A DNA stretch of 64,000 nucleotides from Arenicola marina (Eukaryota > Annelida > Polychaeta > Arenicolidae), in NCBI GenBank assembly GCA_964019135.1, contig CAXHSH010000416.1:62001-126000 (forward strand). The letters are read 5' to 3'. The notes under the pieces were generated by a model that searched no databases, was not told the DNA's origin, and saw only the letters and a list, made by a program, of their open reading frames with translations. Of this stretch, positions 23,491-33,850 are shown piece after piece (the first letter of the stretch is position 1; every line of letters begins with the position of its first letter). Both the position numbers and the translations under genes were made by a program.

Positions 23491-24697
23491 TCGGACTGCT
23501 TTGAATGTGCGTTAACTCGCATGTCGGTTTTGAGTGGTCACAACTTGCTGGGTATTGATACTAGAGACCTCCGAGCGCCTGTAAAAACGAGCAAAATGAA
23601 AGTCGCACGCGAATCTGTCCTTGCTAAGACCAATTATGGTGTATAATATACACCATCCTTGCTAAAACGCATTGTGTTTGGCGCGATAGCGCTTCGAAGA
23701 GAAGCATGCACCCCCCCCACCCCCCACCTGACCCCACCCCACACCGCCCCACACCACAATGGGCAATGGACGTCACAGCAGGCGCGTGCTCCTTTATGCT
23801 AGAGGCCTTGGGGGGCACTACCTTTATGATGGTGCGGGTATGCCGCCCATACGATAATGGTCATATGAGAGCCAGAGAATCTAAAATACAAATAAAATAT
23901 TTAAAAAAATTGTCATCGCGAGATAAATGTTTGGTTAATGGACGATAGAGATAATGGGTACATACGACATCGAGGGAAAATGCAGGTTTCTGCTCAGGGG
24001 AAAGAAGAACAGGGGAAGAAAGGTGTTATTTATGTGATACGTATTTGTTTACCTAGCTATACATAGTGCCCCCCGCACCCCCCCCCCCCCCCGCCTCGGC
24101 AGTCGATTAGTCGTCAAGACGAAAGTAACTTTCGTTGACCAAATGCACTTTAGGTACTTTAGTAAGTAAATGTGTTACATAAAATACAGTTTGGTTTGGA
24201 CGGAAGTAAATTAGGTTCGCCATATGACTTTTTGTCACAACGTGGGCAGAAGCCTATAATTTTGTATATGGGTGTTACCTCACTCGTGGCTGCGCACATG
24301 GCGTGCCAAGGTGGAAGGAAATACATATTTTCTCAGGCACCACTCGCACCCCATTGGCGGGGAAGGGGGGGGGGGCACTAGATGTATATAGGTATATACA
24401 TATGTGTCGCCCAACTGACCCTTTTTTTCGCCATTTTTCTCTCAATCCCCGGAGCAAAAATCTGGAATTCCTCTCGATGTGCCCATCTGAGACTGAAGTA
24501 TTTTTTTAATTGCAGCTATTGACTATATATTCCAGTTCATGTCGAAAGTGTTCAAATAATTAACCACCATAAACTTCGCCATGACTGCCAGTGTCTATCC
24601 ATCCCGGATGTCCTCCCGAAGTATTCCCACGTGTCGGAAGGAGAAGGGGGGGTGGGGGGCTTGTCCGTTTGTGGGCGTGTGTTTCCAGGGGGTGGTT
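23491..24697. other. Non-coding stretch between C-rich arrays
   Basis: Apart from the palindrome at 23636-23656 I see only C-rich tracts (about 23708-23755 and 24068-24095), a G run near 24365 and AT-rich sequence near 23880-23915. Short frames here lack domains and overlap on both strands. Confidence 0.5.
23618..23668. repeat. Perfect 21-bp palindrome between 13-bp direct repeats
   Basis: ATGGTGTATA-A-TATACACCAT (23636-23656) has perfect 10-base arms around one central base. It lies between TCCTTGCTAAGAC (23618-23630) and TCCTTGCTAAAAC (23656-23668), direct repeats with one difference. This could be the scar of a small insertion or a simple duplication. Confidence 0.85.
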
Positions 24698-24983
24698 ATC
24701 GTCCAGGGGGGAATTGTCCGGTGGCAACTTGCCGGTGGGGACTGGCCGAAGGGGAACATTTTCCAGGTGGGGGATTGTAGTGGGAGGGGGCGGTTGTCCG
24801 GGGGGGAACTGACTGGGGGGGAATTGTCCGGGGGCAATTGTCTGGGGGGAAGTTGTCTCGTAGGGGGGAGTTGTCCGGGGGCAAGTTGTCATAGGGGGGA
24901 ATTGTCCGGGGGGGAATTGTCCTAGGGGGGAATTGTCCGGGGGGGAATTGTCCGGGGGAGAATTTTCCGGGGGGGAGTTGTCC
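24698..24983 (-). repeat. C-rich minisatellite, inverted array (GGGGGGAATTGTCC on the plus strand)
   Basis: About eighteen degenerate units of GGGGGGAATTGTCC and GGGGGCAATTGTC, the reverse complement of the unit at 22190-22680, including the same CCTAGG junction. The two arrays face each other about 2 kb apart. Frames here on either strand are repeat artefacts. Confidence 0.95.
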
Positions 24984-24989
24984 AAGAAC

Positions 24990-25190
24990 CGGACAGTGAT
25001 AGTGAGACACAAGTGGAGAGGGGGAGAGAGAACCATACATTGGGCGGGGGCAGACAATGTGGGAGACAGATCGAGAGAAGGAAAGGGATACACACATGGG
25101 CAACTTGACGATGGAAAGAGGGAGAGACGTAATAGAGATAAAAACGGAGCTATTAGTAGGCATAAATAGAGAGAAAGAGACATACATAGT
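24990..25190 (+). repeat. Purine-rich (GA-rich) low-complexity tract
   Basis: The plus strand is dominated by A and G with many GAGAGA, GGAGAG and GGGAGA runs. The long minus-strand frame at 24560-25240 crosses this and the neighbouring C-rich array, giving Ser/Leu-rich and Pro-rich low-complexity peptide, and is not accepted as a gene. Confidence 0.8.
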
Positions 25191-25229
25191 CTTCTAGTGT
25201 AGGATGTTTTCTTGCTTCCAGTCGTTCCT

Positions 25230-25265
25230 CTACATTGCATCCCCTACATTGCATCCCCTACATTG
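25230..25265 (+). repeat. 14-bp tandem repeat, 2.6 copies
   Basis: CTACATTGCATCCC is repeated twice, followed by CTACATTG. Confidence 0.95.
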
Positions 25266-25515
25266 ATTGATATCTTGCCACCGAGCACCAAAGTTCGCTA
25301 TGTGTATCATGGACATAACGTAGTTTGGGGGCCAAATTTAACCGTTCGCTCTTGCCCGATAGCCCATGCGACTATACCGCCGTCTAGTAGAGGCAGGCGA
25401 GTCCACACACAGAACTGTCGCTGCATGTCGAAACGAAACTGGAGACGATAAAGCTGTCACCAATGGTGTGAAATACCGCGACGCCGTCAGGCAAAGCTGG
25501 AATGACTTCTCAGCG

Positions 25516-25540
25516 AGAGGAGGGAGGAGGGAGGAGGGAG
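25516..25540 (+). repeat. GGAGGGA microsatellite
   Basis: Three and a half copies of a 7-bp GGAGGGA unit, with closely spaced G runs compatible with a quadruplex. Confidence 0.9.
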
Positions 25541-25943
25541 TCTGTGGGGCGGATTGAGGATAGACGCTGGGCCGGGGAAGTAGAGAGAAACCCACGAACA
25601 TGGCTGTAAGGTCTATATGTGTAGCACAGAGTTGTTTTTATGTTTAAGAAGTACAAACTTATTTTGTGAGGTAGGTTGATTGGTGGACCCCCCTCCCCCT
25701 TTTTTACAGAATAACGCTATCTGAGGCATGCCCCCCCCAGTCGCAAGTTTGAATATACCCACCCCCCCCATTTTTAAATTCCTGGATCCGCTCCTAACAA
25801 ATTATGTCGGAGTCTTTTGTCCAATATCATGTCACAAGTCTGCAGTTATGATAGGAATACATTGTATGATACAGATCCCAGACCGCTTGTTCATCAAAAT
25901 AAAGTATGATGATTGTCTTAAATTAAACCATGTATAATCATAT
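25541..25943. other. Non-coding stretch before the right TIR
   Basis: Contains C tracts at about 25688 and 25729-25769. I see no gene and no counterpart of the left subterminal 60-bp repeats. Confidence 0.5.
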
Positions 25944-26078
25944 CCACATTTTAACCCCGGCCTGCTGTCTCGGCATCGCGCCACAACTGGTTTCCCGTGT
26001 CGGCCAGGCCATTTAAATTTTTGGCGCGAACGCGTGATTCCGGAGATTTCGTTATTCCGGTTTCAAATAATTCGGTGT
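25944..26078 (-). repeat. Right terminal inverted repeat (135 bp)
   Basis: Begins CCACATTTTAACCCCGGCC and ends TTCAAATAATTCGGTGT. It is the reverse complement of 9478-9612 at 133 of 135 positions. Confidence 0.95.
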
Positions 26079-26082
26079 TATA
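26079..26082. repeat. Putative target-site duplication TATA, right
   Basis: Matches TATA at 9474-9477. The satellite then continues as GAGGGTTTCCC where other monomers read GGGTTTCCC, so two extra bases are present at this junction. Confidence 0.6.
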
Positions 26083-27762
26083 GAGGGTTTCCCAACTAAG
26101 GGCCGTTTATCTATCCAAAAGTTCGCCCTAAACCAGCTTTGACAAAAGCATATATGTCCCACAAGTCTGATTATCAAGTTTAATTGCCTGTCTTCAGCGA
26201 GTTCAAGAAGATCAACTGATAGCATACTGGATCTCTATCAGCCCATATGAGGTCAACAACTATGTTAATCCACCGCGTAAACAAGCTAATCGGCATATAG
26301 GGTTTCCCACCTAACGGCCGTTTATCTATCCAAAAGTTCGCCCTAAACCAGCTTTGACAAAAGTGTATATGCCACACAATTTATATATGCCCCACCAGTC
26401 TGATTATCAAGTTTAATTGAATGTCTTCAGCGAGTTCAAGAAGATCAACTGATAGCGTACTGGATCTCTGCCAGTATATAGGAGGTCAACAACTATGTTG
26501 ACCCACCGCGTTGACAGGCTAGTCTGGATATGGGATTTCCCACCATGCGGCCGTTTGTCAATCCAAGAGTTCGCCCTAAACAAGCTTTTAACAAAAGTAT
26601 ATATACCACACAATTTATATATGCCGCACAAGTCTGATTAACGGTCTGATGAACGGAGTTGCATACTGGATCCTTACCAGAGCATATCAGTTCAAAACCA
26701 ACGTCAACACATTGCGTCGACAGGCTAATCTGCATGTGGAATTTCCCCCCATGCGGCCGTTTGTCTATCCAAGAGTTAGGATTAAAGAAGATTTGACAAA
26801 AGTATATGTACCGCACAATTTTTATATGCCCCACAAGTCTGAGTGTCAAGTTTAATTGTAAGCCCCCATCGAGTTCACGGAGATTAACGGAAAAATACTG
26901 GATCTCTACCATTACATATGAGGTCACAAACTATGTCAACACATTGCCTTGATAGGCTAATCTGCATATGGGATTTCACTCTTCATGGCAGTTTGTCGTT
27001 CCATTAGTAGGCCCTAAACCACCTCTGCAGCAAGTATATATACCACACAATTTGTATATGCCCCAAAAATCTGACCATCAAATTTAATTGCATGCCCCCA
27101 GCGAGTTCAAAGCCATAAACTGACAGCGTACTGGATCTCTTTCAATGTATATGAGGTCAACAACTATGTTGACACACCGCGTTGGCAGGCTAATCTGCAT
27201 ATAGGGTTTCCCACCTAACGGCCGTTTATCTATCCAAAAGTTCGCCCTAAAACAGTTTTGACAAAAGTATATATGCCCCACAAGTCTGATTATCAAGTTT
27301 AATTGCCTGTCTTTAGCGGGTTCAAGAAGATCAACTGATAGCATACTGGATCTCTATCAGCCCATATGAGGTCAACAACTATGTTAATCCACCGCGTAGA
27401 CAAGCTAATCGCTATATAGGGGTTCCCACCTAACGGCCGTTTAACTATCCAAGAGTTCGCCCTGAATCAGCTTTGACAAAAGCATATATGCCACACAATT
27501 TATATACGCCCCACAAGTCTGATCATCAAGTTTAATTGCCTGTCTTCAGCGAGTTCAAGAAGATCAACTGATAGCGTACTGGATCTCTGCCAGTATATAT
27601 GAGGTCAACAACTATGTTGACCCACCGCATTGACAGCTTAGTCTGCATATGGGATTTCCCACCATGCGACTGTTTGTCCATCCAAGAGTTAGCAATAACC
27701 ATCTTTCACAAAAGTATATATACCACACAATTTATATACGCCCCACAAGTCTGATTATCAAG
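26083..27762. repeat. AT-rich satellite, irregular monomers right of the insertion
   Basis: About seven monomers of the same family as 3083-9477, with comparable irregular order and divergence and no 903-bp period. The similarity to the left segment supports the view that 9478-26078 was inserted into one continuous edge zone. Confidence 0.93.
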
Positions 27763-28432
27763 TGTAATTGCCTGTCTTCAGCGAGTTCAAGAAGATCAAC
27801 TGATAGCGTACTGGATCTCTGCCAGTATATATGAGATCAACAACTATATTGACCCACCGCGTTGACAGGCTAGTCTGCATATGGGATTTCCGACCATGCG
27901 GCCGTTCGTCAATCCAAGAGTTCGCCCTAAACCAGCTTTGACAAAAGTATATATACCACACAATTTATATATGCCCCACAAGTCTGATTAACAGTCTGAT
28001 GAACGGAGTTGCATACTGGATCCTTACCAGAGCATATCAGTTCAACACCCATGTCAACACATTGCGTCGACAGGCTAATCTGCATATGGAATTTCCCCCC
28101 ATGCGGCCGTTTGTCTATCCAAGAGTTAGGATTAAACAAGATTTGACAAAAGTATATGTACCGCACAATATTTATATGCCCCACAAGTCTGAGTGTCAAG
28201 TTTAATTGTAAGCCCCCATCGAGTTCACGGAGATTAACGGAAAAATACTGGATCTCTACCATTACATATGAGGTCACAAACTATGTCAACATATTGCCTT
28301 GATAGGCTAATCTGCATATGGGATTTCACTCTTCACGGCAGTTTGTCGTTCCATTAGTAGGCCCTAAACCACCTCTGTAGCAAGTATATATACCACACAA
28401 TTTATATATGCCCCAAAAATCTGACCATCAAA

Positions 28433-29335
28433 TTTAATTGCATGCCCCCAGCGAGTTCAAAGCCATAAACTGACAGCGTACTGGATCTCTTTCAATGTAT
28501 ATGAGGTCAACAACTATGTTGACCCACCGCCTTTGCAGGCTAATCTGCATAAAGGGTTTCCCACCTAACGGCCGTTTATCTATCCAAAAGTTCGCCCTAA
28601 ACCAGCTTTGACAAAAGCATATATGCCACACAATTTATATATGCCCCACAAGTCTGATTATCAAGTTTAATTGCCTGTCTTCAGCGAGTTCAAGAAGATC
28701 AACTGATAGCGTACTGGATCTCTGCCAGTATATATGAGATCAACAACTATATTGACCCACCGCGTTGACAGGCTAGTCTGCGTATGGGATTTCCCACCAT
28801 GCGGCCGTTTGTCAATCCAAGAGTTCGCCCTAAACCAGCTTTGACAAAAGTATATATACCACACAATTTATATATGCCCCACAAGTCTGATTAACAGTCT
28901 GATGAACGGAGTTGCATACTGGATCCTTACCAGAGCATATCAGTTCAACACCCATGTCAACACATTGCGTCGACAGGCTAATCTGCATATGGAATTTCCC
29001 CCCATGCGGCCGTTTGTCTATCCAAGAGTTAGGATTAAACAAGATTTGACAAACGTATATGTACCGCACAATATCTATATGCCCCACAAGTCTGAGTGTC
29101 AAGTTTAATTGTAAGCCCCCATCGAGTTCACGGAGATTAACGGAAAAATACTGGATCTCTACCATTACATATGAGGTCACAAACTATGTCAACATATTGC
29201 CTTGATAGGCTAATCTGCATATGGGATTTCACTCTTCATGGCAGTTTGTCGTTCCATTAGTAGGCCCTAAACCACCTCTGTAGCAAGTATATATACCACA
29301 CAATTTATATATGCCCCAAAAATCTGACCATCAAA
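28433..29335. repeat. Representative 903-bp higher-order unit (A-B-C-D)
   Basis: A spans 28433-28665 (233 bp), B 28666-28897 (232 bp), C 28898-29103 (206 bp) and D 29104-29335 (232 bp). C is shorter by about 26 bases at its start. All four share the core CAGGCTA, the GGCCGTTT region (altered in D) and the TATATATACC and CAATTTATATATGCC tail with type-specific changes. The next unit begins at 29336 and is nearly identical. Confidence 0.95.
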
Positions 29336-30815
29336 TTTAATTGCATGCCCCCAGCGAGTTCAAAGCCATAAACTGACAGCGTACTGGATCTCTTTCAATG
29401 TATATGAGGTCAACAACTATGTTGACCCACCGCCTTTGCAGGCTAATCTGCATAAAGGGTTTCCCACCTAACGGCCGTTTATCTATCCAAAAGTTCGCCC
29501 TAAACCAGCTTTGACAAAAGCATATATGCCACACAATTTATATATGCCCCACAAGTCTGATTATCAAGTTTAATTGCCTGTCTTCAGCGAGTTCAAGAAG
29601 ATCAACTGATAGCGTACTGGATCTCTGCCAGTATATATGAGATCAACAACTATATTGACCCACCGCGTTGACAGGCTAGTCTGCGTATGGGATTTCCCAC
29701 CATGCGGCCGTTTGTCAATCCAAGAGTTCGCCCTAAACCAGCTTTGACAAAAGTATATATACCACACAATTTATATATGCCCCACAAGTCTGATTAACAG
29801 TCTGATGAACGGAGTTGCATACTGGATCCTTACCAGAGCATATCAGTTCAACACCCATGTCAACACATTGCGTCGACAGGCTAATCTGCATATGGAATTT
29901 CCCCCCATGCGGCCGTTTGTCTATCCAAGAGTTAGGATTAAACAAGATTTGACAAACGTATATGTACCGCACAATATCTATATGCCCCACAAGTCTGAGT
30001 GTCAAGTTTAATTGTAAGCCCCCATCGAGTTCACGGAGATTAACGGAAAAATACTGGATCTCTACCATTACATATGAGGTCACAAACTATGTCAACATAT
30101 TGCCTTGATAGGCTAATCTGCATATGGGATTTCACTCTTCATGGCAGTTTGTCGTTCCATTAGTAGGCCCTAAACCACCTCTGTAGCAAGTATATATACC
30201 ACACAATTTATATATGCCTCAAAAATCTGACCATCAAATTTAATTGCATGCCCCCAGCAAGTTCAAAGCCATAAACTGACAGCGTACTGGATCTCTTTCA
30301 ATGCATTTGAGGTCAACTACTATGTTGACCCACCGCGTTGGCAGGCTAATCTGCATATACAGTTTCCCACCTAACGGCCGTTTATCTATCCAAAGGTTCG
30401 CCCTAAACCAGCTTTGACAAAAGCATATATGCCCCACAAGTCTGATTATCAAGTTTAATTGCCTGTCTTCAGCGGGTTCAAGAAGATCAACTGATAGCAT
30501 ACTGGATCTCTATCAGCCCATATGAGGTCAACAACTATGTTAATCCACCGCGTAGACAAGCTAATCGCCATATAGGGGTTCCCACCTAACGGCCGTTTAA
30601 CTATCCAAAAGTTCGCCCTAAACCAGCTTTGACAAAAACATATATGCCACACAATTTATATACGCCCCACAAGTCTGATTATCAATTGTAATTGCCTGTC
30701 TTCAGCGAGTTCAAGAAGATCAACTGATAGCGTACTGGATCTCTGCCAGTATATATGAGATCAACAACTATATTGACCCACCGCGTTGACAGGCTAGTCT
30801 GCATATGGGATTTCC

Positions 30816-30840
30816 GACCATGCGGCCGTTTGTCTATCCA
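30816..30840. repeat. Hybrid monomer B/C joined at CATGCGGCCGTTTGTC
   Basis: The first half is B type (GATTTCCGACCATGCGGCCG) and the second half C type (TCTATCCAAGAGTTAGGATT). The switch falls in a stretch common to both monomers, as expected for unequal crossover or gene conversion. Copies occur near 37573, 41628 and 48373. Confidence 0.85.
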
Positions 30841-33828
30841 AGAGTTAGGATTAAACAAGATTTGACAAAAGTATATGTACCGCACAATATTTATATGACC
30901 CACAAATCTGAGTGTCAAGTTTAATTGTAAGCCCCCATCGAGTTCACGGAGATTAACGGAAAAATACTGGATCTGTACCATTACATATGAGGTCACAAAC
31001 TATGTCAACATATTGCCTTGATAGGCTAATCTGCATATGGGATTTCACTCTTCATGGCAGTTTGTCGTTCCATTAGTAGGCCCTAAACCACCTCTGTAGC
31101 AAGTATATATACCACACAATTTATATATGCCTCAAAAATCTGACCATCAAATTTAATTGCATGCCCCCAGCAAGTTCAAGCCATAAACTGACAGCGTACT
31201 GGATATCTTTCAATGTATTTGAGGTCAACTACTATGTTGACCCACCGCGTTGGCAGGCTAATCTGCATATACAGTTTCCCACCTAACGGCCGTTTATCTA
31301 TCCAAAGGTTCGCCCTAAACCAGCTTTGACAAAAGCATATATGCCCCACAAGTCTGATTATCAAGTTTAATTGCCTGTCTTCAGCGGGTTCAAGAAGATC
31401 AACTGATAGCATACTGGATCTCTATCAGCCCATATGAGGTCAACAACTATGTTAATCCACCGCGTAGACAAGCTAATCGCCATATAGGGGTTCCCACCTA
31501 ACGGCCGTTTAACGATCCAAAAGTTCGCCCTAAACCAGCTTTGACAAAAACATATATGCCACACAATTTATATACGCCCCGCAAGTCTGATTATCAATTG
31601 TAATTGCCTGTCTTCAGCGAGTTCAAGAAGATCAACTGATAGCGTACTGGATCTCTGCCAGTATATATGAGATCAACAACTATATTGACCCACCGCGTTG
31701 ACAGGCTAGTCTGCATATGGGATTTCCGACCATGCGGCCGTTCGTCAATCCAAGAGTTCGCCCTAAACCAGCTTTGACAAAAGTATATATACCACACAAT
31801 TTATATATGCCCCACAAGTCTGATTAACAGTCTGATGAACGGAGTTGCATACTGGATCCTTACCAGAGCATATCAGTTCAACACCCATGTCAACACATTG
31901 CGTCGACAGGCTAATCTGCATATGGAATTTCCCCCCATGCGGCCGTTTGTCTATCCAAGAGTTAGGATTAAACAAGATTTGACAAAAGTATATGTACCGC
32001 ACAATATTTATATGCCCCACAAGTCTGAGTGTCAAGTTTAATTGTAAGCCCCCATCGATTTCACGGAGATTAACGGAAAAATACTGGATCTCTACCATTA
32101 CATATGAGGTCACAAACTATGTCAACATATTGCCTTGATAGGCTAATCTGCATATAGGATTTCACTCTTCATGGCAGTTTGTCGTTCCATTAGTAGGCCC
32201 TAAACCACCTCTGTAGCAAGTATATATACCACACAATTTATATATGCCCCAAAAATCTGACCATCAAATTTAATTGCATGCCCCCAGCGAGTTCAAAGCC
32301 ATAAACTGACAGCGTGCTGGATCTGTTTCAATGTATATGAGGTCAACAACTATGTTGACCCACCGCCTTTGCAGGCTAATCTGCATATAGGGTTTCCCAC
32401 CAAACGGCCGTTTATCTATCCAAAAGTTCGCCCTAAACCAGCTTTGACAAAAGCATATATGCCACACAATTTATATATGCCCCACAAGTCTGATTATCAA
32501 ATTTAATTGTCTGTCTTCAGCGAGTTCAAGAAGATCAACTGATAGCGTACTGGATCTCTGCCAGTATATATGAAATCAACAACTATATCGACCCACCGCG
32601 TTGACAGGCTAGTCTGCGTATGGGATTTCTCACCATGCGGCCGTTTGTCAATCCAAGAGTTCGCCCTAAACCAGCTTTGACAAAAGTATATATACCACAC
32701 AATTTATATATGCCCCACAAGTCTGATTAACAGTCTGATGAACGGAGTTGCATACTGGATCCTTACCAGAGCATATCAGTTCAACACCCATGTCAACACA
32801 TTGCGTCGACAGGCTAATCTGCATATGGAATTTCCCCCCATGCGGCCGTTTGTCTATCCAAGAGTTAGGATTAAACAAGATTTGACAAACGTATATGTAC
32901 CGCACAATATCTATATGCCCCACAAGTCTGAGTGTCAAGTTTAATTGTAAGCCCCCATCGAGTTCACGGAGATTAACGGAAAAATACTGGATCTCTACCA
33001 TTACATATGAGGTCACAAACTATGTCAACATATTGCCTTGATAGGCTAATCTGCATATGGGATTTTACTCTTCATGGCAGTTTGTCGTTCCATTAGTAGG
33101 CCCTAAACCACCTCTGTAGCAAGTATATATACCACACAATTTATATATGCCCCAAAAATCTGACCATCAAATTTAATTGCATGCCCCCAGCGAGTTCAAA
33201 GCCATAAACTGACAGCGTACGGGATCTCTTTCAATGTATATGAGGTCAACAACTATGTTGACCCACCGCCTTTGCAGGCTAATCTGCATAAAGGGTTTCC
33301 CACCTAACGGCCGTTTATCTATCCAAAAGTTCGCCCTAAACCAGCTTTGACAAAAGCATATATGCCACACAATTTATATATGCCCCACAAGTCTGATTAT
33401 CAAGTTTAATTGCCTGTCTTCAGCGAGTTCAAGAAGATCAACTGATAGCGTACTGGATCTCTGCCAGTGTATATGAGATCAACAACTATATTGACCCACC
33501 GCGTTGACAGGCTAGTCTGCGTATGGGATTTCCCACCATGCGGCCGTTTGTCAATCCAAGAGTTCGCCCTAAACCAGCTTTGACAAAAGTATATATACCA
33601 CACAATTTATATATGCCCCACAAGTCTGATTAACAGTCTGATGAACGGAGTTGCATACTGGATCCTTACCAGAGCATATCAGTTCAACACCCATGTCAAC
33701 ACATTGCGTCGACAGGCTAATCTGCATATGGAATTTCCCCCCATGCGGCCGTTTGTCTATCCAAGAGTTAGGATTAAACAAGATTTGACAAACGTATATG
33801 TACCGCACAATATCTATATGCCCCACAA

Positions 33829-33850
33829 GTCTGATTATCAAATTTAATTG
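33829..33850. repeat. Hybrid junction C to B (D and A monomers missing)
   Basis: A C monomer continues straight into a B monomer (AAGTCTGATTATCAAATTTA), skipping D and A. The loss of 465 bp turns two 903-bp units into one 1341-bp unit. The same junction recurs near 37190, 44632 and 47993. Confidence 0.85.

Larger units (their letters stand above)
9478..26078. mobile_element. 16.6-kb TIR-bounded element inserted in the satellite, no transposase seen
   Basis: The segment begins ACACCGAATT and ends AATTCGGTGT. Its 135-bp ends are inverted copies with 133/135 identity, and TATA flanks both sides. The satellite is interrupted at 9477 after GCATATA and resumes at 26079 with TATAGAGGGTTTCCC, the same place in the monomer apart from two extra bases. 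This is good evidence for one insertion. In order it holds: left TIR, three 60-bp subterminal repeats, a C-rich repeat, the duplicated block, about 6.4 kb of minisatellite, a palindrome, non-coding DNA with C-rich arrays, right TIR. No long open frame or recognisable transposase, capsid or polymerase domain is visible, so it is probably non-autonomous. Superfamily unassigned. Confidence 0.8.

Noticed and set aside
22151-25240. Gly/Glu/Ser-rich and Pro-rich frames of up to 226 codons
   Set aside because: They are translations of the C-rich 15-bp minisatellite and GA-rich tract on either strand, without domains or a plausible gene structure.
9478-26078. Polinton/Maverick assignment of the 16.6-kb element
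   Set aside because: Size and long TIRs fit, but the flanking duplication is 4 bp (or 2) rather than 6, the ends do not look typical, and no capsid, polymerase or integrase coding sequence is visible.
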